From HLUCCA09 sp038745585 (GTDB lineage: Bacteria; Pseudomonadota; Alphaproteobacteria; Rhodobacterales; Rhodobacteraceae): a stretch of DNA of 64,000 bases. Position 1 is the stretch's first letter; each line of letters begins with the position of its first letter. The notes below the pieces were generated by a model. The model did no database searches. It was given only the letters and a program-made list of their open reading frames with translations, and was not told the origin of the DNA. Shown one piece after another: positions 10,017-19,020 of the stretch. The DNA is taken from the NCBI GenBank assembly GCA_038745585.1, contig JBCDLH010000005.1, positions 186,001-250,000 of the forward strand. Direction: 5' to 3'. Position numbers and translations under genes: made by a program.

Positions 10017-10080
10017 GCGCGTTCCTTACCGCCGCTTCGCCAGCGGGCGGGCCAGCGTCGGACCCGCCCATCGCACAGCC

Positions 10081-11640
10081 TTAAGCGGGTTTGAAATCCG
10101 CAAAGACCGGCTCGCCGTTTGGCTTGAGCCCGATCTCAACATCGTCCTTGTGGATCGCGCCAACGACCTCGTGGGTCAGAAAGATGTAGGAGCCGCTCTC
10201 GTCCATCAGCGCCTGCATCTTCTTGTAAATCTCGTCGCGCGCCGCTGGATCGCTTTCCACAAGCCCCTCCTCATGCAGCGCCTTGTATTCGGCGTTTTCA
10301 AAGCGCTCCCAATTCCAGACGCCCACCTGCTCGGGCGTGAACCAGACCGAGGCCCAGCTTGGATCGGGCTGCATCGAAAAGCGCTGTAAGAACAGCTGGA
10401 CGTCCATGAAGTAGTCGCCGTCCTTTGAGCCGAGGGACCAGAAGGTGCCGCTGTCGTTCTGCTTGATTTCGCAATTGATGCCGACATCGGCGAGATAGGC
10501 CTGGATCACCTGCGCCGCCGTCAGGCGTTCGGATTGGTTGAGAATGTCGAGCGTGACATTGAGGTTCGTCACCCCGGCTTCGGCCAAAAGTGCGCGGGCG
10601 CGGTCGGGGTCATAGTCGTAGGTGACGCTGTCGCGCGCACCGGGCAGGCCCGGGGCGACGATGCCGTTTCCGACCGAGGCCGCCCCGAAATAGGCGGCAT
10701 CGACCACGACTTCGCGGTCGATGGCGTGCTGGATCGCGCGGCGTACGCGAATATCCGTCAGCGCCTCGTTCTCCTGGTTGATGCCGATCCAGACATAGGC
10801 GAGCGACGGTTTCTCCACGACGACGCTGCCCGGGGGCGGGCTCTCGCGAAGCCGCGGCAGCGACGAGACGCTGGTCCAAGTATAGTCGAGATCTCCGGCC
10901 TCAAAGCCGCGCTCGGCCGTCGCCGGGTCTTCGATCGGGATGATGTGGATCTCGTCAAACCCGCCGGGCTCATATTTCCAGTCGGGGTTGCGCGTCAGCA
11001 CGGTCCGCTGCTTGGGGACCCATTCGGTCAGAAGGTACTGCCCCGATTGCGCGACCGTTTCAGTGGCAAACTTTCCGCCGAGCTCTTCGACCGCGCGTTT
11101 TGAGACGATGGAGGAGGCCGCCGTCGGCAGGGTCGTCGCCCAAAGCGGCACGAACTTGTTGTTGAGATGGATGAGACCCGAGAGCGTATCCTTGACCTCG
11201 ACCTCGCGCAGCGCGCTCCAATCGCCCGCATAGGGGCTTTCATTGGCCGGATCGGCGATCCGTTCGATGGAGAACTTCACGTCCTCGGCGGTCATCTGCC
11301 CGAACCCGTCGGTAAAGCCGACCTCGGGGTGCAGCTGGAAGGCGACGGTCAGGTCATCGAGCTGCTCGATGCTTTCCACCGCAATCGGCTTCCAGCCCCA
11401 CTCACTGCCCGACATCGGCACGACCAGCGGCGCAAAGATCGACCGGATGATGTCGTCCTCGGGTAGCGACAGGCGGAATGCCGGGTCGAGAATCTGCAGA
11501 TCGGAATACGAGCGCACGGTGAGCACGCGGCCATCCTGGCTGACCGCCATATTGGGCAGGCTCAGGGAGGCTGCGCCAAACGCTCCGGCGCCTGCGAGCA
11601 GCGAGCGACGCGATACGCCGGGTGTTGGGTCATGGGTCAT
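10081..11640 (-). CDS. ABC transporter substrate-binding protein, family 5, Tat signal
   Basis: 519 aa periplasmic binding protein of the SBP_bac_5 (peptide/nickel) family. The N-terminus has a twin-arginine signal (VSRRSLLAGAGAFGAAS), common for alphaproteobacterial family-5 proteins. The ATG at 11640 follows AGGGAGA; the frame continues to 11772 without family resemblance. It is the first gene of the importer operon (binding protein, two permeases, fused ATPase), which continues into three hydrolase genes on the same strand. It decides import specificity; the ligand is inferred to be a peptide or other amide/ester compound from the downstream enzymes, not from binding residues. Confidence 0.93.
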   Translation of the reverse strand: MTHDPTPGVSRRSLLAGAGAFGAASLSLPNMAVSQDGRVLTVRSYSDLQILDPAFRLSLPEDDIIRSIFAPLVVPMSGSEWGWKPIAVESIEQLDDLTVAFQLHPEVGFTDGFGQMTAEDVKFSIERIADPANESPYAGDWSALREVEVKDTLSGLIHLNNKFVPLWATTLPTAASSIVSKRAVEELGGKFATETVAQSGQYLLTEWVPKQRTVLTRNPDWKYEPGGFDEIHIIPIEDPATAERGFEAGDLDYTWTSVSSLPRLRESPPPGSVVVEKPSLAYVWIGINQENEALTDIRVRRAIQHAIDREVVVDAAYFGAASVGNGIVAPGLPGARDSVTYDYDPDRARALLAEAGVTNLNVTLDILNQSERLTAAQVIQAYLADVGINCEIKQNDSGTFWSLGSKDGDYFMDVQLFLQRFSMQPDPSWASVWFTPEQVGVWNWERFENAEYKALHEEGLVESDPAARDEIYKKMQALMDESGSYIFLTHEVVGAIHKDDVEIGLKPNGEPVFADFKPA

Positions 11641-11716
11641 TGCCGTCTCCCTGGTGATCGTGCCCTGTGGCGAAGGTGTGGTCAGGCTGGCAGGCCCGTG
11701 GCCGCCGGTCGGGTCG

Positions 11717-12472
11717 TCAAAGGCTCGAACGTTTCTTTTTGGTAATGTGTCTGGGCGCAGCGCCGGTCTCACTCCGGTCGAGGGCCGCGTATTTGGGAAT
11801 GATCACGGGAGAGTTCACCCAAATAAGCCGCGCGGGCTTGTCGCTCTTGTTGCGCGCGCTGTGCAGGATGTGGCCGGGAAAGCTGAAACTGTCGCCGGCG
11901 CGCACGGTGACGATCTCGTCTTCGAGGCGCAGCACCAGTTCGCCTTCAAGGACGAAACCATGCTGCTCGCCCTCGCGGAGATAGAGCTCGTCGACGACCT
12001 CGTCGCTAAAGGGCGGATAATACGAGATGCCCATGTGGAACGCCCCACCCATCGAGGAGGAGAGCAATTCGTCGGAATAGCCCGCCCGGGCAACCGTCTC
12101 GCCATAGAGCAGATTGAGATTGCGGCGGTTGCCCCGACGCACAACATGCGCGCGCTCCAGCGGCCCCGAGCCCGGGCGGAACGTAAAGAACCATTCTTGC
12201 GGCACACCGAGCGCATCGGCGATGCGCCCGATCTTGGTCAAGGTCGGGTTGACGGTGGCGCGTTCGATCGCGCTGAGGTGACTGACGGAGATGCCGCTCG
12301 CATTTGCGAGATCCGCCAGCGTCATTTGCCGCGCTTTGCGCAATTCCCGGACCTCGGCACCGAAGCTTGCGAGCCCTTCTTCGGGGCTGACGCGCTCCGC
12401 CGCGGAGCCGGGCTCTGCCTCGACCCCCCGCTCGGAACCGGATCCCGGGTCCTGCTGTGCCCGTGCTGACAT
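11717..12472 (-). CDS. XRE-family regulator with cupin sensor domain
   Basis: 251 aa. A helix-turn-helix of the XRE class spans about 39-93 (VRELRKARQMTLADLANASG, then SVSHLSAIERATVNPT), followed by a C-terminal double-stranded beta-helix cupin at about 165-225 (GEQHGFVLEGELVLRLE, FPGHILHSARN). This architecture is common in regulators of amine, amino-acid and peptide catabolism such as PuuR-like proteins. An ATG at 12472 with GGGGGGTG upstream is preferred over the one at 12514. It lies between the importer operon and the divergent second CocE gene, so it is the obvious regulator of both. A palindromic operator candidate sits at 12516-12540. Confidence 0.9.
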   Translation of the reverse strand: MSARAQQDPGSGSERGVEAEPGSAAERVSPEEGLASFGAEVRELRKARQMTLADLANASGISVSHLSAIERATVNPTLTKIGRIADALGVPQEWFFTFRPGSGPLERAHVVRRGNRRNLNLLYGETVARAGYSDELLSSSMGGAFHMGISYYPPFSDEVVDELYLREGEQHGFVLEGELVLRLEDEIVTVRAGDSFSFPGHILHSARNKSDKPARLIWVNSPVIIPKYAALDRSETGAAPRHITKKKRSSL

Positions 12473-12515
12473 GCACCCCCCAGTGCAACACCGTTTCAAT
12501 AAGCCTACCGGCAAA

Positions 12516-12540
12516 TTCTCATTTGAGAAGAATTTTCTTC
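12516..12540. promoter_or_regulatory. nested palindromes, operator candidate for XRE-cupin regulator
   Basis: TTCTC-ATTT-GAGAA at 12516-12529 overlaps the palindrome GAAGAATTTTCTTC at 12527-12540, in an AT-rich island of otherwise GC-rich sequence between the regulator (start 12472) and the divergent CocE gene (start 12696). Placement fits an autoregulatory operator; binding is inferred. Confidence 0.5.
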
Positions 12541-12695
12541 AAAATCTTCGCAAATCTGCAATTCTGGCAGCGACATCCGATAGTTCGCCCCGGGTGCGAC
12601 GCTCCAGGAGGGTCCAATCAATCGGTCGGGGACGCGCCTTTCGGAGCCATTTCGGGGGCGGCGGGAGCGTTTAGCGGTGTCAGGAGGGCGGGCAG

Positions 12696-14702
12696 ATGAC
12701 GGGCAAAAACGCGCGCGCCTCCGACACGAGGGAGCCACGCCGCGCCGTAGAGGTGACCGAGCACCTCTGGATCGCAATGCCCGACGGCACGCGCTTGGCC
12801 GCCCGGCTTTGGCTGCCCGACGGCGCGACGCAAGAGCCTGTTCCCGCGCTCTTTGAGTACATTCCCTATCGCAAGGCTGACATGGTCCGCGCGCGCGACG
12901 CCCGCACGCATCCCTTCTTCGCAGCCCATGGCTTTGCCTGCCTGAGGGTCGACATGCGCGGCTCTGGCGACAGCGAAGGCACCATGACGGACATGTACTC
13001 GGCCGCCGAGTTGCAAGACGCGCGTGATGTTATCGCATGGATTGCCGCGCAGCCCTGGTGCTCGGGCGCGGTGGGCATGTTTGGCACGTCCTGGGGCGGC
13101 ACGGCGGCGCTCCAGGCCAACCTCGACGCGCCCGAGGCGCTGAAAGCAGTGATCGCGGTCTGCGCGACCCATGACCGGTTTGAGGACGACATTCACTACA
13201 TGGGCGGCGCCCTACTGACCGATACGCTCGAATGGGGCGCAACGCTGCCCGCAATCCTCGCCGCGCCGCCCACGCCCGATGTCGGACCCGACTGGAAAAC
13301 GCGCTGGCAGCGCCGGGTGGCGGGCCTTGGCTATCCGGTCGAGACCTGGCTGCGGGAGGGCGCGCGCGGCGCCTATTGGCGCCACGGCTCGGTGATCCAC
13401 GCCGCCGCGCGCCTGACGCGCCCGATCCTAGCCATCGGCGGCTGGTCCGACCGGTACTCGAACTCGGTCATGTCGCTTGTCTCCGCCCGGCCAGACCTCG
13501 TCTGGGGCCTCGTCGGGCCCTGGGGGCACCATTACCCGGACCATGGCCATCCCGGCCCGGCTATGGGGTTTCAGGCGCTTGCCCTCGATTGGTGGCGGCA
13601 CTGGCTCTGCCCTGCCCCACCGCCACCCGACTGGCCGCGACTGCGGATCTGGCTGTGCGGGTTCGACCCGCCGGAGGACCGGCTAGAGGAGAGATCCGGC
13701 AGATGGATCGAGGCGGACGGTGTCGCGAGCGCCACAGAGGCGCATCGGTTGGAGCTTGGTGGCGTGAAGCTCGCGACAGCGGCCGCAGATTGGCGCGTGG
13801 CAACGCGTCTGGAGGTCGGCCGGGCAGCCGGTGATACGGGGTATTTCGGGCGGCCGGGCGGGCTCCCGCTCGATCAGGCCATAGACGACAAAAGCTCCCT
13901 CGTTTTCGAGACACCGCCACACGAGGCCGAGCAGGTCCTCTTCGGCGCGTCTGAGCTTGCCTTGCGTCTTACATCGTTGGATAGGAATGCGCAGATCGTG
14001 GCACGCCTCTGCGATGTTGGACCCGATGGCCGGACGGCTCTCATCGCAAGGACAATCCGCAACCTCGCCCTCGATGACAGGCTGGACGCGCCGCGCGTGC
14101 CGCTCCCACGCGAAAGACATTTGGCGCTGCTCTTCCCAACGACGGCCTACGCCATAGCACCAGGGCATCGCTTGCGCCTGGCACTCTCGCTGTCCTATTG
14201 GCCTCTGCTTTGGCCCACGCCGCACGCGACCCGCATCCGCCTAAACGGCGGGGCGCTCACGCTCCCCCTGCTGCGCGGGACGCCAAGGTCCCTATCCGCC
14301 ACGCTGCCCCCGGTCGAGGACCTGCCGCGCAAACCCGCGTTTCAGCGGTGCGACCAAGGTTCGCTGACCAGGCAAGCTCAGATCGACGCGAGCGGTACGC
14401 ACCACACGCGGTGGCATCAGCCCATGACGGCGGTCCACCACCGCGATATCGACACGACTTTTGCCCACGAGACGCGCGCCACGTTTCAACTCGGCGTCCA
14501 TGACCCGCTCTCGGCAATGGCAACCTTTGCCCACCACGCGCGTTATGCCCGGCCCGATGGCACTGCGCGCATCGAGAGTGTGCTCAAAGCCCACTGCGAT
14601 GCGGCGCACTTCTATCTCACCGGATCGCTCGATGTGCGATGGGACGCGGAGCGGATCGGCGAACGGCGGTGGGAGGCGAAGATCCCCCGCAGATTTGGCT
14701 GA
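12696..14702 (+). CDS. CocE/NonD family hydrolase (paralogue 2)
   Basis: 668 aa paralogue of the hydrolase at 4463-6475, sharing its N-terminal layout (IAMPDGTRLAARLWLPDG, VDMRGSGDSEG) with the nucleophile in GMFGTSWGG (Ser132). A candidate acid lies in IGGWSDRYSN and a candidate His in GPWGHHYPDHG. The C-terminal jelly-roll domain is present. AGGAGGGCGGGCAG precedes the ATG. No signal peptide. It is transcribed away from the XRE-cupin regulator, on the other side of the importer operon. Two different paralogues in one locus suggest two ester or amide bonds, or two related substrates, are processed. Confidence 0.92.
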   Translation: MTGKNARASDTREPRRAVEVTEHLWIAMPDGTRLAARLWLPDGATQEPVPALFEYIPYRKADMVRARDARTHPFFAAHGFACLRVDMRGSGDSEGTMTDMYSAAELQDARDVIAWIAAQPWCSGAVGMFGTSWGGTAALQANLDAPEALKAVIAVCATHDRFEDDIHYMGGALLTDTLEWGATLPAILAAPPTPDVGPDWKTRWQRRVAGLGYPVETWLREGARGAYWRHGSVIHAAARLTRPILAIGGWSDRYSNSVMSLVSARPDLVWGLVGPWGHHYPDHGHPGPAMGFQALALDWWRHWLCPAPPPPDWPRLRIWLCGFDPPEDRLEERSGRWIEADGVASATEAHRLELGGVKLATAAADWRVATRLEVGRAAGDTGYFGRPGGLPLDQAIDDKSSLVFETPPHEAEQVLFGASELALRLTSLDRNAQIVARLCDVGPDGRTALIARTIRNLALDDRLDAPRVPLPRERHLALLFPTTAYAIAPGHRLRLALSLSYWPLLWPTPHATRIRLNGGALTLPLLRGTPRSLSATLPPVEDLPRKPAFQRCDQGSLTRQAQIDASGTHHTRWHQPMTAVHHRDIDTTFAHETRATFQLGVHDPLSAMATFAHHARYARPDGTARIESVLKAHCDAAHFYLTGSLDVRWDAERIGERRWEAKIPRRFG

Positions 14703-14722
14703 ACGCGGCTGGCGCGGCTCGC

Positions 14723-15640
14723 CTAGGGCTGTCCGAGGACGTCGCGCAAGGGGCGTGTCTCGGTCACGTGCTCTTCGAAGAACTCCGAAAAGGTCGCCAC
14801 GGGCGGGGGCAGCAACTCATAGGGCGGGTAGGAGAGGCTCAGCCAGAGCTGCGGTGTCTGCCAGTCCGGCAGAATTGGCACCAGTGTCCCCGCCGTGATG
14901 TGGTCTTTGACCAGGAACCACGGCAGGAGCGCGACCCCGTCTTCCCGCGCAAGGAGCCGCGCGATGAGGTCGCCACTGTTGACGCTGAGCGTCTTGCCCG
15001 CCTTGAGGACGCGCCTCTCCCCGCTGGAATGTGTCAGGACCCATTGCTCGAACCAGCCCGTCGCGTCATGGGCCACGAGCAAGTTCGCCGGCAGATCCGC
15101 CGGATCCGCGGCATCGCGCGCCCTGCTCCCGGCAGAGGCCACGAGTGTCCGGTCAATCGGGCAGATCTTGCGCCAGATCGTCGACTTATCGACCGGCGGC
15201 ACAGTGATCCGCACGGCGACGTCATATCCCGCACCGACGATGTCGAGGAACTCGTCGCTGAGCACGATCTGCAGGTCGACCCGCGGATGCGCCGCGCGGA
15301 AATCAGCCACGAGATCGGGTAAGACTTCTAGCCCGAAAGACATCGGCGCAGTCAGCCGGACCCGGCCCGATATCGCGCCATCGCCCGCCTGGAGATCGGC
15401 CCCGGCGCGGTCGATCTCAGCGATGAGCGGCGCCATGCGCGCGGCATAGACGGCCCCCGCGGGCGTCAGCGACACATGCCGGGTCGTGCGCAGCAAGAGC
15501 TGGGTGCCGAGCGCTTTTTCGAGCCCAGCCACGGCCCGCGTGACAGAGGCGGGCGTCATGCTCAGACGGCGCGCCGTTGCAGCAAAGCCCGCGAGCTCTG
15601 CCACCGTCAGAAAGATGCGTACCGCCCTTAGATCGTCCAT
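14723..15640 (-). CDS. LysR-family transcriptional regulator
   Basis: 305 aa, the standard length. Winged HTH at 1-60 (MDDLRAVRIFLTVAELAGFA, ARRLSMTPASVTRAVAGLE) followed by the periplasmic-binding-like effector domain. It is divergent from the XapX gene with 208 bp between, and a T-N11-A box lies 10 bp upstream of its own start, so it likely controls itself and the XapX-hydrolase-amidohydrolase operon. It is convergent with the CocE paralogue and therefore probably unrelated to that pathway. Inducer unknown. Confidence 0.93.
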   Translation of the reverse strand: MDDLRAVRIFLTVAELAGFAATARRLSMTPASVTRAVAGLEKALGTQLLLRTTRHVSLTPAGAVYAARMAPLIAEIDRAGADLQAGDGAISGRVRLTAPMSFGLEVLPDLVADFRAAHPRVDLQIVLSDEFLDIVGAGYDVAVRITVPPVDKSTIWRKICPIDRTLVASAGSRARDAADPADLPANLLVAHDATGWFEQWVLTHSSGERRVLKAGKTLSVNSGDLIARLLAREDGVALLPWFLVKDHITAGTLVPILPDWQTPQLWLSLSYPPYELLPPPVATFSEFFEEHVTETRPLRDVLGQP

Positions 15641-15649
15641 CTGCGATTA

Positions 15650-15664
15650 TTGCACAAGGCGCAA
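15650..15664. promoter_or_regulatory. LysR-type box (T-N11-A)
   Basis: TTGCACAAGGCGCAA is a perfect interrupted palindrome (TTGC-N7-GCAA) containing T-N11-A, the classic LysR binding pattern. It lies between the LysR gene (start 15640) and XapX (start 15849). Binding itself is inferred. Confidence 0.6.
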
Positions 15665-15848
15665 TTCTCCATTTCAAGTAACTGATCTTCCGCCATTATT
15701 CGGATGTGCTACATGCTAACACGCAGGCGGGTGCTGCGGCAGCGTGTCGCAGCTATGCAGGCAGTCACAAGAGCGGGTTGGCCGAGCTTGACGCGCTTCG
15801 CGTCGCGGTTTGAGCAACCGGTCGAGGCACGGATTGGAGAGCTGAGAG

Positions 15849-16133
15849 ATGGGCGTTTCCCCGTATGTTCTGTCACTGGCCGCCGGCATCGCCGTGGGCG
15901 TGCTTTACGGGCTTGTTGCCGTGAGGTCTCCGGCCCCGCCGATCATCGCGCTCCTTGGCCTCCTCGGCATGCTTGCCGGAGAGGCGGCTGTGCAATGGCT
16001 TCGCGGCCATCCCGACGTCGTGTCCCGCTGCCTGCATTCCAAGACATTCACCATCGCGGCCAAGCCCACCGTTAAGCCCGCCATCAAGCCCACCGGCAAG
16101 CCCGCCCCTCAGGACGAGACCCCCAAGGCCTAA
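15849..16133 (+). CDS. XapX domain small membrane protein
   Basis: 94 aa. Residues 1-55 match the XapX/DUF1427 domain: two hydrophobic helices with the conserved stretch VRSPAPPIIALLGLLGMLAG. Family members are short inner-membrane proteins of unknown function that often sit in operons with isochorismatase-like hydrolases and amidohydrolases, exactly as here. The C-terminal tail after about residue 70 is a lysine-proline repeat (KPTVKPAIKPTGKPA) coded by imperfect 12-bp units, absent from minimal family members. AGAGAT precedes the ATG. Role may be transport or membrane anchoring for the pathway; not known. Confidence 0.85.
   Translation: MGVSPYVLSLAAGIAVGVLYGLVAVRSPAPPIIALLGLLGMLAGEAAVQWLRGHPDVVSRCLHSKTFTIAAKPTVKPAIKPTGKPAPQDETPKA
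16062..16106 (+). repeat. 12-bp in-frame repeat (Lys-Pro tail of XapX protein)
   Basis: AAGCCCACC/AAGCCCGCC alternate four times at 12-bp spacing within the XapX gene, coding KPT-KPA-KPT-KPA. Confidence 0.8.
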
Positions 16134-16177
16134 GCCCCAGGCGCAACGCGGACCCCACCAGACCGAGGAGACCCAAC

Positions 16178-16828
16178 ATGTCCAAGCACGAGATGATCAG
16201 CCCCGAAAACGCAGCCCTGGTGCTGATCGACTATCAGCCCGCGATGTTCCAAGGCGTGGAGAGCCACGACCGGCTATCGGTGATGCACAACGTGCAGATC
16301 CTCGCCAAGGGCGCCAAGCTCTTTGGACTGCCAACCGTGATCTCGACTGTCGCCAAAGACAGCTTTTCGGGGCCGTTCATGCCAGAAGTGACCGATCTCT
16401 TTCCCGAGCAAGAGGTCATCGATCGGACCTCGATCAATTCCTGGGTCGACGCCAGTTTCCGCGCGGCCGTCGCAGAGACCGGGCGCAAAAAGATTGTGCT
16501 GGCCGGTCTCTGGACCGAAGCCTGCGTGATGTTTCCCACGCTCGATCTGCTGCGCGAGGGCTATGAGGTTTACATCCCCGCCGATGCCTGTGGCGACGTC
16601 ACGCCCGAAGCCCATGAGCGCGCCATGGACCGGCTGGTGCAAGCCGGTGCCGTACCAATGAATGCATTGCAGTTCATCTTCGAGCTGCAACAGGATTGGG
16701 CGCGCGGCGAAACCTATGACGGGGTGATGGACATCCTTAAGCTGCACACGCCCTACGGCATCCAGGTGCGCTTCTCGAAATGGGCCCTGGGCGAGCACGC
16801 CTCCGAAGCGGGCGTCGCCGCAGAATAG
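16178..16828 (+). CDS. isochorismatase-family cysteine hydrolase
   Basis: 216 aa. The alpha/beta isochorismatase fold is recognisable with Asp18 in VLIDYQP and the catalytic cysteine Cys116 in GLWTEACVMFP, as in YcaC-type hydrolases; the second conserved block TSINSW lies at 84-89. It is 44 bp after XapX on the same strand and upstream of a YtcJ-like amidohydrolase, so the three genes probably form one operon. Substrate is likely a small amide, but no assignment is possible. No signal peptide. Confidence 0.9.
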   Translation: MSKHEMISPENAALVLIDYQPAMFQGVESHDRLSVMHNVQILAKGAKLFGLPTVISTVAKDSFSGPFMPEVTDLFPEQEVIDRTSINSWVDASFRAAVAETGRKKIVLAGLWTEACVMFPTLDLLREGYEVYIPADACGDVTPEAHERAMDRLVQAGAVPMNALQFIFELQQDWARGETYDGVMDILKLHTPYGIQVRFSKWALGEHASEAGVAAE

Positions 16829-16880
16829 GACTTTGCCCTTGGGCGCGACCGGCAGCGCCCCCCTTGCGGCGCGCCGGTTG

Positions 16881-16935
16881 CGCGGGCTGGGGCGCTGCCC
16901 CAGACCCCGGAGTATTTCAACCAAGATGATGAGGA
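16881..16935. repeat. Rhodobacteraceae-type GGGG-hairpin/TATTT intergenic element
   Basis: CTGGGGC-GCT-GCCCCAG (16887-16903) is a perfect 7-bp hairpin followed by GACCCCGGAGTATTTC and AAGATGA. The same layout recurs at 60066-60120. From memory this arrangement is common between genes in Rhodobacteraceae; it may act as a terminator between the hydrolase and the next gene. Confidence 0.6.
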
Positions 16936-16989
16936 GGGGCGTGCCTTACGGGGGCGGGCACGTTTCGAGCTTAGATGCGGGAGCCTGCC

Positions 16990-18714
16990 ATGGCCGATAC
17001 CATTCTTTTCAACGGCAAGATCACCACGATGGACCCCGAGCGGCCCGAGGCGAGCGCCCTCGCGATTGCTGAGGGGCGGATCGAGGCGGTGGGGACGGAT
17101 GCCGAGATCCTGGCGCTGAACTCGGCAGACACCAATGTGATCGACCTCGAGGGCCAACGCGTAATCCCAGGGCTGATCGACAGCCACACGCATATCATCC
17201 GCCAGGGCAACAACTTTGCCATGGAGTTGCGCTGGGATGAGGTCCCCTCGCTCGCAGACGGCCTGGCGATGCTCAAAGCTCAGGCACAGCGGACGCCGGC
17301 CGGGCAGTGGATCCGCGTCGTCGGTGGCTGGTCGGCCGATCAGTTTGCCGAGCGGCGGCTGCCGACGCTTGACGAGATCAACGCCGCCGCCCCCGACGTG
17401 CCCGTCTACGTGCTTCATCTCTATGACCGGGCCTGGCTCAACCGGGCCGCGCTCCGCGCACTCGGGATCGACCGGCATTTCTACGAGCCTTTCGTCTCGG
17501 GCCGGCTCCAGCGCGATGACAACGGCGCGCCGACAGGCCTTGCGCTTGCGCGGCCCAACGCGCAGCCGCTCTATGCGCTCCTCGACATGGCGCCCAAGCT
17601 CGACTTTGACGCGCAGATCACCTCGACAAAGCACTATTTTCGAGCGCTGAACGGCCTCGGGCTTACGTCCGCGCTCGATTGCGCGGGCGGCTTTTTGAAC
17701 TACCCAGACGATTACGGCGTGATCAGCGCGCTCAATGCGCGCGGCGAGCAAACGGTGCGCATCGGCTATCAGCTCTTTGCGCAGCGCCCGCTTTTCGAGC
17801 TCGATGATTTCAAGCGGTGGAACGACCTCGTCAAACCAGATGCGGGAGACGACTACCTCAAATGCGTGGGTGCGGGCGAGATGCTCGTCGCCTCGGCCTA
17901 TGATTTCGAGGATTTCTCCTATCCGCGGCCAGAGCTGCCGAAGCGGATGGAGGCGGACCTACGCCCCGTGCTCGACTTTCTCTTCGAGAACCGCTGGCCG
18001 ATCCGGTTTCACTGCACCTACGAAGAAAGCGCACACCGACTGCTTTCGGTCGTAGAGGAGGTCGGTCGCGACAAGGGGCTGGAGGAGCTCAACTGGATCT
18101 TCGACCATGGCGAGACCGTGAGCGAGAAGACGATGGAATGGGTCGCGCGGCTCGGAGGCGGGATCTCCTATCAGAACCGGATCGCGTTTCAGGCAAGCGC
18201 CTACCGCGACCGCTATGGCGAGGCCGCCCTGCGCGCGGCGATGCCCGTGAAAAAGATGATGGCCTCAGGCGTGCCGCTCGCCGCCGGCACGGATGCGACG
18301 CGGGTCTCCTCTTACAACCCCTGGCTCGCGATCCATTGGGCCGTCTCGGGCAAAGGGCGCGGCGGCGATGTGATCTGGGCCGAAGAGAACCGGCTCGAGC
18401 GGCATGATGCGCTGCGACACTGGACGGCGGCGGGGGCGTGGTTTTCGCGCGAGGCCGGCAAGAAGGGGCAGCTCATGCAGGGGCAGTTTGCAGACATCGC
18501 CGTGCTCGACCGGGATTACTTTGCCGTGGCCGAGGACGAGATCGCAGCGATCACCTCGGATCTGACGCTGACGGGCGGCAAGATCGTCCATGCCAAGGGC
18601 GCTTTCGCGGCGCAGGCCCCAGCTCCGCTGCCAGAGTTGCCCGACTGGTCGCCCGTGCCCGCCTTTGGCGCCCCTGGCGCGCCGCTGGCGAAAGCCCCGC
18701 TCGCGGCGGAGTGA
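16990..18714 (+). CDS. YtcJ-like amidohydrolase (Amidohydro_3)
   Basis: 574 aa, typical for YtcJ-like metal-dependent hydrolases. The N-terminal beta-sandwich leads into the metal motif GLIDSHTHI (His66, His68); later metal-site candidates are in RFHCTYEES and IFDHGETV, and the conserved Asp in AAGTDATRVSS. ATG at 16990 follows GGGAG; an earlier ATG at 16975 overlaps that Shine-Dalgarno and is less likely. No signal peptide. It follows the isochorismatase-like gene with a GGGG-hairpin element between, and the GNAT gene begins 4 bp after its stop. Likely hydrolyses an N-acyl or cyclic amide; substrate unknown. Confidence 0.92.
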   Translation: MADTILFNGKITTMDPERPEASALAIAEGRIEAVGTDAEILALNSADTNVIDLEGQRVIPGLIDSHTHIIRQGNNFAMELRWDEVPSLADGLAMLKAQAQRTPAGQWIRVVGGWSADQFAERRLPTLDEINAAAPDVPVYVLHLYDRAWLNRAALRALGIDRHFYEPFVSGRLQRDDNGAPTGLALARPNAQPLYALLDMAPKLDFDAQITSTKHYFRALNGLGLTSALDCAGGFLNYPDDYGVISALNARGEQTVRIGYQLFAQRPLFELDDFKRWNDLVKPDAGDDYLKCVGAGEMLVASAYDFEDFSYPRPELPKRMEADLRPVLDFLFENRWPIRFHCTYEESAHRLLSVVEEVGRDKGLEELNWIFDHGETVSEKTMEWVARLGGGISYQNRIAFQASAYRDRYGEAALRAAMPVKKMMASGVPLAAGTDATRVSSYNPWLAIHWAVSGKGRGGDVIWAEENRLERHDALRHWTAAGAWFSREAGKKGQLMQGQFADIAVLDRDYFAVAEDEIAAITSDLTLTGGKIVHAKGAFAAQAPAPLPELPDWSPVPAFGAPGAPLAKAPLAAE

Positions 18715-18717
18715 CCC

Positions 18718-19020
18718 ATGGCGGAAACGGAAGTCGCGATCACCTTCGAGGATCAGGGCAGCAAAGCCCGCTACATCGCCACCCTGCCCGGCGTTGACGG
18801 CGAAGGCGAGCTCACACTCTCCAAAGTCTCGGACGCGCTGTGGATCGCCGACCATACCGGCGTGCCCGACACGATGCGCGGCTTGGGCGTGGCGCGGGCG
18901 CTGGTCGCACACTTGATCGCGGATATGCGGGCACAGGGGCGGCGCATTGTGCCACTCTGCCCCTATGTTCGCGCCGAGGCCGAGAAACATCCGGACTGGT
19001 CCGATGTCATCGAGCGCTGA
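18718..19020 (+). CDS. small GNAT-like N-acetyltransferase (YidJ/GNAT_2 type)
   Basis: 100 aa. It has the compact single-domain GNAT_2 pattern: short beta strands, then the acetyl-CoA loop TMRGLGVARALVAHLIADMR and a closing strand IVPLCPYVRA. Family members of this size have poorly known acceptors. Starts 4 bp after the amidohydrolase stop and overlaps the following MFS gene by 17 bp, so it is embedded in the operon. Confidence 0.85.
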   Translation: MAETEVAITFEDQGSKARYIATLPGVDGEGELTLSKVSDALWIADHTGVPDTMRGLGVARALVAHLIADMRAQGRRIVPLCPYVRAEAEKHPDWSDVIER

